A DNA stretch of 37,530 nucleotides from Desulfurococcales archaeon (GCA_027064885.1 JAMOOZ010000200.1:1-37530), one strand, 5' to 3'. Counted from the stretch's first letter, positions 9,709 through 16,716 are shown. A program made the numbers and translations. The notes: generated by a model from the letters alone, not told the origin.

Positions 9709-9765
9709 ATATAAAATTTAAATACATTCTGTAACAAATGTTACTAAATAAAAATCATAAGTTAC
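9709..9765 (-). promoter_or_regulatory. argG promoter with palindromic operator candidate
   Basis: Read on the minus strand, a TATA element (TTTAAATTTTATAT, 9709-9722) precedes argG. Immediately upstream is a perfect inverted repeat, GTAACA-AA-TGTTAC (9731-9744). A further half-site GTTAC is at 9761-9765. The 9-mer ATTCTGTAA that borders the palindrome (9726-9734) recurs in two other promoter regions nearby. The position next to the TATA box fits control by a transcription factor. A T-rich run on the minus strand (9746-9756) may also end transcription of the regulator gene behind it. Confidence 0.45.
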
Positions 9766-9795
9766 ATATACAACAAATTGAGGCGGCTTTCAGAC

Positions 9796-10464
9796 CTACT
9801 TCCTAGCAGACGATATTAGGTTCTCGAGCACTGTGTATGCTTTAGACGCTTCACTCCTATCACATACTATAACTGTCTCCCTATGGCACGAGATTATCTG
9901 TGTTATGTTGATACCATTGTTTGCTAGGGCCGAGGTCGTGTACGCTATCACGCCTGGAGTACGCGTTATTTCTTCGGGGCTAACCATGACTATCGCGGTC
10001 TGGTCTTCAAGCACCTCAATTATGTTGTCCTCGCCTATTAGCTTCACAAGGTCGTCCAGAACCTCCCTAGCCACTATTATCGTGAGCGACACTGTGCCCT
10101 GTGTTAGCTGGAAGAACCTGGCGCCCCCAACAACGTTAATTATTGATGCGAGCTTCGGGATCACGGCGTTCCTGAAGGCATTAACGACCACGAGATCTGT
10201 CTGCAACTCGATGACTGATGACGCTATTATCTCCTTTATCCTCTCATCAAGTGATTCCTTAACACGTAGGAGGTCCTCCCTAATCCTAATTAGGGCCATC
10301 TTAACTGCGCCAACCGACGTTTCTATGCCTGACCTCCTGAGTTCGTCCACGATTACCCGGGCTAGCGCACTGTAATTAACGACTCCCTTCTCGAGGCACT
10401 CCCTAAGGAAGGGGCGGGACATCACGTACTCCCGGACAGCCTCAGATGCTCTTGATATCCTCAA
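9796..10464 (-). CDS. ACT-domain regulator of amino-acid metabolism (COG2150-like)
   Basis: The 222-residue protein resembles COG2150, predicted regulators of amino acid metabolism. The N-terminal part (about 1-75) has the family pattern with YVMSRPFLRECLEKG, VNYSALAR and VGAVKMALIR, probably a helix-turn-helix-like module. The C-terminal half holds an ACT-like domain (about 165-218, GVIAYTTSALANNGINI), the fold that binds amino acids as effectors. The start is TTG at 10464 with GGTGT eight bases upstream. It lies directly behind argG on the same strand, 111 bases away, so arginine biosynthesis is the obvious candidate target. This is inference from position. Confidence 0.72.
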   Translation of the reverse strand: MRISRASEAVREYVMSRPFLRECLEKGVVNYSALARVIVDELRRSGIETSVGAVKMALIRIREDLLRVKESLDERIKEIIASSVIELQTDLVVVNAFRNAVIPKLASIINVVGGARFFQLTQGTVSLTIIVAREVLDDLVKLIGEDNIIEVLEDQTAIVMVSPEEITRTPGVIAYTTSALANNGINITQIISCHRETVIVCDRSEASKAYTVLENLISSARK

Positions 10465-10535
10465 TTCAGAACACCTGTGTTGTATTCTGTAAAATCCTTA
10501 ATTAATGAGTAACGCAGGATCTTGAACTTGTAATT

Positions 10536-10563
10536 AACAGTTAAACAGTTAAATAGTTTATTA
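10536..10563 (+). promoter_or_regulatory. Tandem 8-bp repeats merging into a TATA box
   Basis: Three head-to-tail 8-mers, AACAGTTA (10536-10543), AACAGTTA (10544-10551) and AATAGTTT (10552-10559), run into the TATA-like AATAGTTTATTA. The distance from this TATA to ATG 10587 is about 30 bases, and there is no ribosome binding site. A leaderless transcript is therefore likely. The repeats could be a regulator site or only AT-rich promoter sequence. Confidence 0.35.
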
Positions 10564-10586
10564 GCACATTACTAAGCGAAATCACC

Positions 10587-10928
10587 ATGGATCGGCACGG
10601 ACTCCCTGCAGGAGTACTAGGTATGATATCGTTGGCAGTGGTGCTACTTGCGATAATGTTGTTCATTCTCCACGCCTCAGTGCAAACTGTAAACGCTGTT
10701 AATGTCAGCAACAGCATTAGCACTACCACCGTCACCGTCACTACAACTGAGTTCCTCACGTGTTCTCCCTACACCACCACGGTCACGAAGCTCGTTACAA
10801 TGACCGAGACCGTTACTGTGATAGCGTCAAACCAAGCAATGAGGCTACTGGCCATAGTAACATTAGCGTTACTTATCGTGGTCATTTTACTCGCGCTGTT
10901 ACTAGCCTATAAGCGTGCCCGGAAGTAG
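10587..10928 (+). CDS. Small Thr/Val-rich protein with two membrane helices
   Basis: Unrecognised family, 113 residues. An N-terminal membrane helix (about 13-33) is followed by a Thr/Val/Ser-rich outside segment (about 40-80) containing TTTVTVTTTEF and TETVTV. A second helix (about 84-107) and a short basic tail (KRARK) follow. The threonine repeats resemble linker segments of crenarchaeal surface proteins and would be suited to O-glycosylation outside the cell. It is divergent from the ACT-domain regulator. No function can be assigned. Confidence 0.6.
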   Translation: MDRHGLPAGVLGMISLAVVLLAIMLFILHASVQTVNAVNVSNSISTTTVTVTTTEFLTCSPYTTTVTKLVTMTETVTVIASNQAMRLLAIVTLALLIVVILLALLLAYKRARK

Positions 10929-10943
10929 TTCTCGCAATATGAG

Positions 10944-10977
10944 TAATACTTTTTAATTCTGTAATACTTGTAATACT
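10944..10977 (+). promoter_or_regulatory. Promoter with three direct repeats before the ribbon-helix-helix gene
   Basis: TAATACT occurs three times (10944-10950, 10962-10968, 10971-10977). The last two form GTAATACTTGTAATACT with a 9-base period. They bracket a TATA-like CTTTTTAATTC (about 10949-10959). ATG 10989 lies about 10 bases after the expected transcription start. Direct repeats on and just after the TATA box fit repression by the ribbon-helix-helix protein encoded directly downstream. Confidence 0.45.
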
Positions 10978-10988
10978 GGGATCAACAA

Positions 10989-11501
10989 ATGGTAGGAGAA
11001 GAGAAAGACGAGAAGGATAAGGAACGCCTCTACAGGACTAGGATATACACGATAAGGGGTCTTGACCCCGAACTCTACGAGAAATTCAGCAAGATAGCGA
11101 AGGAAATAGGCACTAACATCGGAGCATTAATGAATGAGGCAATGAAGAACGTCATAGCGTTAGTAGAGGTTGGTAAGGACGTCGGTAAAACAGGATTAGT
11201 CGTAGCGACCGCACCAATAAAAGCTGCTAAGGAGGCCTCGAAGGAAATCAAGGACTTTGAAGTAATATCTGGTGTGAGTGAACTTGAGGTCAGCAAAGAC
11301 GACCTCGAAGCCCTAGACAAGCCAGTAGTGTTCACGAACATGAGTAAATTAGTGTTTGCAGATGACATAACTTGGGAGGTCATCGAGAAGAAGGTTAGGG
11401 CGATAAAGCTCGTTGATGAGGTGCTCATACCTAAGCACGTACCGAAGCTCCAGCTAGTTAAACGCTGCAGCATGGTGAAGAGGGTCGTGGTTAGAGAGTA
11501 A
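10989..11501 (+). CDS. Ribbon-helix-helix (CopG/Arc-like) DNA-binding protein
   Basis: A 170-residue protein. After a charged N-terminus, residues 14-24 (LYRTRIYTIRG) look like the DNA-contacting beta strand. Residues 26-40 and 43-60 look like the two helices of a ribbon-helix-helix dimer (PELYEKFSKIAKEIG; NIGALMNEAMKNVI). The remaining ~100 residues are an unrecognised C-terminal domain that may sense a ligand or partner. There is no Shine-Dalgarno site; a short-leader mRNA is expected. Three direct repeats lie at its own promoter, suggesting autoregulation. A hairpin follows the stop codon. Confidence 0.6.
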   Translation: MVGEEKDEKDKERLYRTRIYTIRGLDPELYEKFSKIAKEIGTNIGALMNEAMKNVIALVEVGKDVGKTGLVVATAPIKAAKEASKEIKDFEVISGVSELEVSKDDLEALDKPVVFTNMSKLVFADDITWEVIEKKVRAIKLVDEVLIPKHVPKLQLVKRCSMVKRVVVRE

Positions 11502-11503
11502 GT

Positions 11504-11532
11504 AGCTAAAAACAAAACATATGTTTTTAGCT
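11504..11532 (+). terminator. Perfect inverted repeat after the ribbon-helix-helix gene
   Basis: AGCTAAAAAC (11504-11513) and GTTTTTAGCT (11523-11532) are perfect 10-base arms around a 9-base loop. They begin two bases after the stop codon. The T5 run in the right arm fits an archaeal-type terminator. The hairpin could equally be an mRNA 3' stabilising structure or an operator for the next gene. Confidence 0.5.
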
Positions 11533-11596
11533 TAAACGCACCTTAATCCTAGGGTGGTCACCGCTGTCGGTTTCATTCTCAAGGTACGCAGCACTC

Positions 11597-12346
11597 GTGA
11601 AGAACCTTCGCGGCGTCGTGCTATTGGACCCGAAGGACGAACTAACTCCTAACTTTCTTCGGTGGCTTAACCGCAGGTTCAAGTACAGGATTCTCGGCAT
11701 ATCGCCCCTTGTACTTAAGGAACTTAAGGGAAGGGGTCTCTCACTGACAAGGCAGGTTAAGCCGCTTCACTACCCAAGCAAGGAGCTTTCCGAGCTCGTG
11801 GAGTGTTTGAGCGGCGTGCTCAGTAGCGTTCCCGAGGATGTTGTTGAGTCTGCCGTGATGGCGTCAGCTTACGTGTCTCCCCTCATAGTTTTCGGGAAGC
11901 CCTCTAAGTCAGTTCTGAGTTTAGCTACGCGCGTCGTTAGGACCGTAATCAAGCTAAACAACGCGTTACTCAAGCTACACATGAGAATAGCAGACTACAG
12001 TATACTCGACTACTATGTCAAGAACCTGGAGCTACTTGAGAGGCTCTGGAAGGGGGAGTTAAGTAGAGAAGAGTTCGTCGAGCTACGTAAGGACATTGTC
12101 GTGAGGGACTCCAAGAGGTACTGGCGCTTAACTACGCATCCGAGTAAGAGCGGAAGAAAAGGCGCTAGTAAGGTCGAGGTTCTTGAGGAGCCTCAACCCT
12201 TCCTTGCGTACGTGGACCCGCTCTCACTGCTGATCAGGGAGGGAAGAGGCGCTGAGGTGATTAGGGACCTCGGCTTTGAGGACGTTGGTGCGGGTTTAGT
12301 CATCGTTCCGTCAGTCATAATACCTTCGTACGTCATCGGCAAGTAA
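11597..12346 (+). CDS. Hypothetical protein, no recognised family
   Basis: 249 residues, soluble, with mixed alpha/beta character. The central stretch (about 110-165) is strongly helical and charged (YYVKNLELLERLWKGELSREE). A lysine-rich turn (SKSGRKGASK) follows, and the C-terminus is hydrophobic (VIVPSVIIPSYVIGK). No catalytic or metal motif stands out. The start is GTG at 11597 with only a distant AAGGT before it; upstream in-frame sequence has no better start before a stop. It lies between the ribbon-helix-helix regulator and an MFS transporter on the same strand. Function unknown. Confidence 0.55.
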   Translation: MKNLRGVVLLDPKDELTPNFLRWLNRRFKYRILGISPLVLKELKGRGLSLTRQVKPLHYPSKELSELVECLSGVLSSVPEDVVESAVMASAYVSPLIVFGKPSKSVLSLATRVVRTVIKLNNALLKLHMRIADYSILDYYVKNLELLERLWKGELSREEFVELRKDIVVRDSKRYWRLTTHPSKSGRKGASKVEVLEEPQPFLAYVDPLSLLIREGRGAEVIRDLGFEDVGAGLVIVPSVIIPSYVIGK

Positions 12347-12376
12347 GTAGCTAGGAGGCCAAGGGCGTGATGTAGT

Positions 12377-13594
12377 GTGAAGCGCCCTCAACTCGCTAGC
12401 ATCTTAGTGATACTTGCCATAAGCTTTGCGGGCACCGCAGCCTTCAGGGTTAGTATACCGGCGATATCGTTCTACGCTAGAAGCGTGCTTGAGGCGACGG
12501 CGTTGGGGGTCGGGATGCTGACATCCGCATTCTTCTTCGCTAGGGCCCTCTCAGCTATTGCCGCGGGCAGTGTAGCGGATAGGTACGGGTTCAGGGTGTC
12601 GCTTCTAGCTGCAGCGTGCTTTGCGCTGAACGCACTTGCTGTTCAGCTGTACGGGTTTTCGAGTAACATAGCTTGGTTCGTCATTGTCAGGCTAATGCAG
12701 GGAGCCCTTAACGGGTTGGCATGGGTATCGATGCAGTACATGCTCGGTAGGTTAGCCCCCAGGGACGTTCGCGGCCGTGCTTTCGCAGTTTACTTTGCTG
12801 CTGGCACGTTCGGCACTGTCGCAGGTAACGCGCTATACTCAATGCTTTCCAACGCGCCGCTAACCGCGGCGCTTGCGGTATCGTCATTTCTGTTCCTCGC
12901 AACATCCGTGTTGGCTGCCTCACTCTCGTTCCTTATTAGGGGGGCTGAGGTAGAGGACAGGGCTAAAGAGCCCAAGGCGTACGGGGCTACGAGAACACAG
13001 CCTTCCCCCATGCTTGGGTTGATTGCTATAGTTCCGCTGGCGGTAGTGGTGGCAGGCTCTAGCATTATTGGCTCAGTGGTTAGCGGTGACTTAACGTACG
13101 TATACATTAAGGAGTTCCTAGGCATCCCTAAGTACGCGGTTGCGGACGCCGTTGCTGTCTCAAGTATTGTTGGTCTCCTTGGAACCTACGCGCTTAGCTG
13201 GGTTTCAGATAAGGTGAGCGATAGGGTCTCCCTAAGGTTGTCAATATTAGTGGGGTTAGCGGGCGCGTTCATGATGGCATTACCGTCACTTCCCCTAGTA
13301 GTTACTGGTAGGGCGCTAGCAGCTGTAGGTGGTTCCGCAGTAATGTCTGTCAGTAGAAAGGTTGCCGTGACATACTATGGAAGGAGAGGTGCTGCTGTTG
13401 GAGTGATAAATGCTACTGGTAATGCTGGCAAGGTTCTCGGCTCATTGATCGCTGGTCACCTCTATGACATGCTCTCGGGTTGCGTTGTTTTCGTAGGCGC
13501 ACTTCCAACTTCTTGCTTTATGCTGGTTACGGCGTCATTATTGTTAATACCGTTACTGGCATCCGTAACACTGCCTTCAAGTAATGAGGATTAA
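12377..13594 (+). CDS. Major facilitator superfamily transporter
   Basis: Secondary transporter moving a small solute across the cell membrane with an ion gradient. The 405 residues form about 12 membrane helices in two halves. The loop between helices 2 and 3 carries the MFS motif A variant GSVADRYGFR (64-73), partly repeated in the second half near SWVSDKVSDR. The start GTG at 12377 is about 20 bases after GGAGG, so the true start could differ slightly. Substrate cannot be inferred; the helices resemble drug/sugar-phosphate-type MFS proteins only in general. Confidence 0.82.
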   Translation: MKRPQLASILVILAISFAGTAAFRVSIPAISFYARSVLEATALGVGMLTSAFFFARALSAIAAGSVADRYGFRVSLLAAACFALNALAVQLYGFSSNIAWFVIVRLMQGALNGLAWVSMQYMLGRLAPRDVRGRAFAVYFAAGTFGTVAGNALYSMLSNAPLTAALAVSSFLFLATSVLAASLSFLIRGAEVEDRAKEPKAYGATRTQPSPMLGLIAIVPLAVVVAGSSIIGSVVSGDLTYVYIKEFLGIPKYAVADAVAVSSIVGLLGTYALSWVSDKVSDRVSLRLSILVGLAGAFMMALPSLPLVVTGRALAAVGGSAVMSVSRKVAVTYYGRRGAAVGVINATGNAGKVLGSLIAGHLYDMLSGCVVFVGALPTSCFMLVTASLLLIPLLASVTLPSSNED

Positions 13595-13656
13595 CAGGGC
13601 CTTATTAGTTAAAGCAGTATTAAAGGTTACCCTCCCAATAATTACGGTCGAGGGGA

Positions 13657-14913
13657 TTGCGGCGAAGGGCGCTAAGACTGAGGAGGCTACGGAAGCTTAG
13701 GGGATGGCGTGTCGATATCTCCGAGGAAGTTAAGAAGGACTTTAAGGAGGGTGCGCTCTCGCTCATCCTCTGCAACCTCGGTGATTACATATCTGGTTTC
13801 TTCCTGCATGTCTTCTCCCCGATAATTCAGTCAGCACCAATCCTCATCGCGTTACTCCCTGCAGCAAGTGACGCTAGGGGAGACGTGTATTCTAGCTATG
13901 GTTCTAGGCTGGGCACACTACTCCACTTAGGCCTCGCTAAGAAGATGATTAGAGAGGAGCTGATGGCGTTAGTAACGATACTGATAAGCATTAACTTCTG
14001 GGTTGGAGCGTTAACTGCGCTCGTTGCTCGGACAGTAAGCGCTGAGGCAGGTATTGAGCCAGCCACAACAATATTCACCGCCATGATGTCAGCTGTTCTA
14101 TCTGCTACATTCATGATCCCGGCGACAACGTGGCTCGCCTTCACAGCCTTTAAGAAAGGCTTAGACCCTGATAACCTAGTCGCGCCCATAGCAACGCTCT
14201 TCGGCGACATGATAACAGTCCCCACAATAATCGCCGGTTACGGAATAGCCGCTAAACTACCGCCATACCTTAAGGTAGTAGTGATCGCCTCGCTCCTAAG
14301 CCTCGCAGTAATCATGCTGGTATCGGTCGCCGCCAGATTCAGGCATGGGAGAGCACACGCTAGGGCCTGGAGAGTCATAAAGCAGAACCTACCTGTCATA
14401 ATGCTAGCAACATCCTTCAGTACGGCTGCAGGCATAATCCTACTGGTGAATATCGAAGCAATAATTCGGGGGTTGGGGATCCTCGCAGTAATCCCTGCCT
14501 TCCTAGAGGATGGGGGAGCCATAGCGTGTAGGTTCTCGGCGAGGCTTTCAACCTCCCTGCACTTGGGTAGGGTACGTGTTGAGACCATCCCAAGGGATAG
14601 GTGGGTTATCTCACAATTCATTGTTAACGCGATTCATGCGGCAATAATTTTTGGGGCACTAGGTATTTTCGGTTACGCAATCGCGCTTTGGGGAGGTGCC
14701 ACACCTGCGTGGGGACTTAAGGTATTCGCTACGGTATTACTTGCTGGGTTAATACTCACCGCAATAATATCGGTGCTGACGTACTACGCAGCAATAGTGT
14801 CCTTCAAGATTGGCATAGATCCGGATAACGTCTTAGCACCCATACTCACCAGCTTAGCTGACATCATAGGCACGTCTAGCCTCGCAGCCGTTCTTCTCCT
14901 GATAATGCATTGA
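13657..14913 (+). CDS. Tandem MgtE-domain divalent cation transporter (SLC41-like)
   Basis: Membrane channel/transporter for Mg2+ or another divalent cation. The 418 residues contain two copies of the MgtE membrane domain. Repeat 1 has RLGTLLHLG (84-92) and GLDPDNLVAPI (168-178) with D184. Repeat 2 has RLSTSLHLG (296-304) and GIDPDNVLAPI (386-396) with D402. The offset between copies is about 215 residues. The bacterial cytoplasmic N and CBS regulatory domains are absent, as in eukaryotic SLC41 and archaeal COG1824-type proteins. The N-terminus is very arginine-rich. The start is uncertain: TTG 13657 is used but its AGGGG is too close. Confidence 0.8.
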   Translation: MRRRALRLRRLRKLRGWRVDISEEVKKDFKEGALSLILCNLGDYISGFFLHVFSPIIQSAPILIALLPAASDARGDVYSSYGSRLGTLLHLGLAKKMIREELMALVTILISINFWVGALTALVARTVSAEAGIEPATTIFTAMMSAVLSATFMIPATTWLAFTAFKKGLDPDNLVAPIATLFGDMITVPTIIAGYGIAAKLPPYLKVVVIASLLSLAVIMLVSVAARFRHGRAHARAWRVIKQNLPVIMLATSFSTAAGIILLVNIEAIIRGLGILAVIPAFLEDGGAIACRFSARLSTSLHLGRVRVETIPRDRWVISQFIVNAIHAAIIFGALGIFGYAIALWGGATPAWGLKVFATVLLAGLILTAIISVLTYYAAIVSFKIGIDPDNVLAPILTSLADIIGTSSLAAVLLLIMH

Positions 14914-14970
14914 ACCACAGTATCATCTTTAAGCTGCAGATATCGCTTTTCGTGTTATTGCACGTAATCC

Positions 14971-15004
14971 TTATTAATTTCTGTGCTATAACACAAAATG
15001 GTGG
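14971..15004 (+). promoter_or_regulatory. Promoter and ribosome binding site of the Trp-rich gene
   Basis: TTATTAATTT (14971-14980) is a good archaeal TATA box about 25 bases before a start near 15000. GGTGG (15000-15004) sits four bases before ATG 15009. This supports a start at the MPGWGWRGG methionine rather than a longer frame overlapping the transporter gene upstream. Confidence 0.5.
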
Positions 15005-15008
15005 GAAC

Positions 15009-15299
15009 ATGCCCGGATGGGGATGGAGAGGAGGATGGAGAGGTCCTTGGCCGGGGAACGGCCCCTTCAGCTACTTACCGCCATGGCTAAGGCCTGGATG
15101 GGTATTCGGCAGAGGCGCGTGCTGGTGGCTCTTCGGGTATCCATGGAGCGCTAGATGGTGGTACTGGAGATACTGGGGATGGCCTAGATGGGGCTGGGGA
15201 TGGAGATGGCTATGGCCCTACTACGCCGTTAACCCAGCAACCTACACATACTACCCGCCGGCATGGTGGGTAACGTACTGGGGAGTCCCACCTTACTAA
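15009..15299 (+). CDS. Extremely Trp/Gly/Pro/Tyr-rich small protein
   Basis: A 96-residue protein with 22 tryptophans (23%) plus many Gly, Pro, Arg and Tyr residues. Examples are MPGWGWRGGW at the start and WPRWGWGWRWLWP near residues 58-70. It has no signal peptide or clear helix. It resembles low-complexity DUF5320-type archaeal proteins in composition only. A real gene is supported by its own TATA box, a GGTGG ribosome binding site and an ungapped frame. It is followed 51 bases later by a second, related Trp-rich gene. Function unknown; stacking or membrane-interface interactions through aromatic residues are a guess. Confidence 0.6.
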   Translation: MPGWGWRGGWRGPWPGNGPFSYLPPWLRPGWVFGRGACWWLFGYPWSARWWYWRYWGWPRWGWGWRWLWPYYAVNPATYTYYPPAWWVTYWGVPPY

Positions 15300-15350
15300 G
15301 CATATAGATAATAATGCAGAGCAAAACACAAGAAAGGAGAGGTGATAATT

Positions 15351-15752
15351 GTGGGCTATGGCTACGGTTATGGACGGGGATGGAAACGCTGGTGGAGGTG
15401 GAGAACATGGCAGTATGGTCCTCCAGGTCCTTGGTGGGCTGAGAGACCTCCAGAGACGGAAGACGTAGAGAAAGAGACCCAAAGCAGGGAGGATGAAACA
15501 CAGAGGGGTTACTGGTATGGCCCACCGTATCCGCCGCCTTACTACCCGCCGCCGTGGTGGGCAGCGCCGCCAGCGCCCTATCCATACCCTTACGGGCCTC
15601 CAGCGCCTCAGAGTCCCGAGGAGGAACTAGCAATGCTGGAGGAGTACAAGAAGGAGCTTGAGGCTAACTTGAAGGATCTGCAGGATGAGCTGAGAAGCGT
15701 TGAGGAACGCATTGAGGAGCTGAGAAGGCTCGTTAAAGAGAAGGGAGGTTAA
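15351..15752 (+). CDS. Trp/Tyr/Pro-rich protein with C-terminal coiled coil (DUF5320-like)
   Basis: 133 residues. Three parts: an aromatic Gly/Trp/Arg-rich head (1-30, GYGYGYGRGWKRWWRW), a Pro/Tyr-rich middle (about 52-86) and a charged coiled coil (about 88-130, ELRSVEERIEELRRLVKE). This order resembles DUF5320 proteins, which in archaea often lie near iron-molybdenum-cofactor-like small proteins; none of those is seen here. GTG 15351 follows GGAGAGGTGA with five bases spacing. A GTG at 15342 is inside that site and less likely. It is probably in an operon with the preceding Trp-rich gene. Function unknown. Confidence 0.62.
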   Translation: MGYGYGYGRGWKRWWRWRTWQYGPPGPWWAERPPETEDVEKETQSREDETQRGYWYGPPYPPPYYPPPWWAAPPAPYPYPYGPPAPQSPEEELAMLEEYKKELEANLKDLQDELRSVEERIEELRRLVKEKGG

Positions 15753-15769
15753 GCCTTAATCTAAAATAC

Positions 15770-15778
15770 TTTTTATTT
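15770..15778 (+). terminator. T-rich terminator after the Trp-rich gene pair
   Basis: A TTTTTATTT run begins 18 bases after the stop codon of the coiled-coil gene. Oligo-T runs after genes are the usual archaeal intrinsic termination signal. Confidence 0.4.
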
Positions 15779-15803
15779 ACTTCACACATCTTAAGATTCT
15801 CTG

Positions 15804-16322
15804 TTAGGTACTCATTAGAGCACGTTCAAGGCAATGGTGGTCGTTGCAGCCGCTTACCGCAGGAACCGCTAATTCATCATTAACTAATCTCTCGCGAGAG
15901 CCGCTTCGCAGTAGTTGATGCCGCTACGGTAAGTAAAAGCGATGGGTATAGGCAAACCAACCGCTAAGCACGACGCAGTCCCAGCCAAGAACATAGCCGT
16001 GACTCCAGCGAGGGTTTTTCGGGAACCAAGGAAAGTTTTGGTCTGCTCATCGCCTTACCGACTACCGCCGCTACAGCATCCCTGAAAGCTGAGACCATGA
16101 CTGACACGGCGGCGTGTGTAGGTGGGAGTAGTGCTACCAAGAATAACGTTGCTCCCTGGAAGTACGTTGACTCCTCGGAAGCGACTTCCCTTAATTTTCC
16201 CCTCGCAATCCATCATGTAAACATGGTGCGCTATGGGAACCTCGAACCTAGGTTCATCCTCAGACTCACTTCATAGAGTAAGGGTAGGATAAAGAAGGAT
16301 GCCGCCATGGGACTGAGACTAA
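15804..16322 (-). pseudogene. Decayed dolichol-kinase-like gene (COG0170/SEC59 type)
   Basis: No intact frame exists, but conceptual minus-strand translation gives a consistent family pattern if frames are switched. In order: FFILPLLYEVSLRMNLGS, then EVASEESTYFQGATLFLVAL, then AFRDAVAAVVGKAMSRPKL (about 16054-16090), then GSRKTLAGVTAMFLAG, and at the end LVNDELAVPAVSG (about 15861-15887). These match the family order: tyfllGa, aFGDaaAalvGr, GKtleGs, and DNlxvPl near the C-terminus. At least four frame changes and a stop (TAG in IAHHVYMMD's neighbouring frame) are needed. The N-terminus is missing. The family phosphorylates or CTP-activates polyprenols. Family assignment is by eye. Confidence 0.6.
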
Positions 16323-16716
16323 CCTCTTCAATCTCCACAAGTAAGCGTAGAAAAGTAGCGCAGCAACCAGCGCTACGAGGAAACATTTCAAGAAACGAAT
16401 AACACCAACAACCAACCCACAGGCGTTAGTAAGGTTCACGCATTCCTCGCCTCAACCAATTAGATCCTGCCTGAAGGTATCGGGCGCCACGGCTTACTCA
16501 CGGTGTCCAGCCCAATGTCAAAGTAATCGTTTATCACGTTCCCCCGCAGCACCAATTAACGCGGCCGACAGCGCGAGCAGTAATGCCTCCAGTAAGTCAT
16601 GTCCACCAGACACGAAGTATCCTGATTAAGGTACCTACACCGATAACTACGGGGATTCCCTGGCCTGATGATCTCTGCTATGCTCGTGCTTTCTTGAGGC
16701 TCGCGCGTGGAATCAT
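16323..16716 (-). pseudogene. Decayed UbiA-family prenyltransferase, N-terminal half
   Basis: Minus-strand segments in shifting frames read SIAEIIRPGNP, VVIGVGTLI, YFVSGGHDLLEALLLALSAA and [20 protein letters not shown] followed by IPSGR. The block NDYFDIGLD (about 16505-16531) is the UbiA prenyl-diphosphate/Mg2+ motif NDxxDxxxD. Extra bases lie in a C4 run (16651-16654) and a G5 run (16541-16545, as read on the minus strand). After PSGRI come in-frame stops TAA (16460-16462) and TGA (16436-16438). The remnant ends near LLFYAYLWRLKR, so the second half of the ~280-residue family is missing. Intact homologues make archaeal ether lipids (DGGGP synthase) or quinones. It directly abuts the dolichol-kinase remnant. 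Confidence 0.68.

Noticed and set aside
9833-10375. A 180-codon plus-strand frame opposite the ACT-domain regulator
   Set aside because: It is the antisense image of a well-supported gene; composition is Ser/Thr/Ile-rich without any motif.
14910-15008. N-terminal extension of the Trp-rich protein with a hydrophobic segment that would look like a signal peptide
   Set aside because: The TATA box at 14971-14980 lies inside that extension and GGTGG is placed exactly for ATG 15009, so the shorter protein is favoured.
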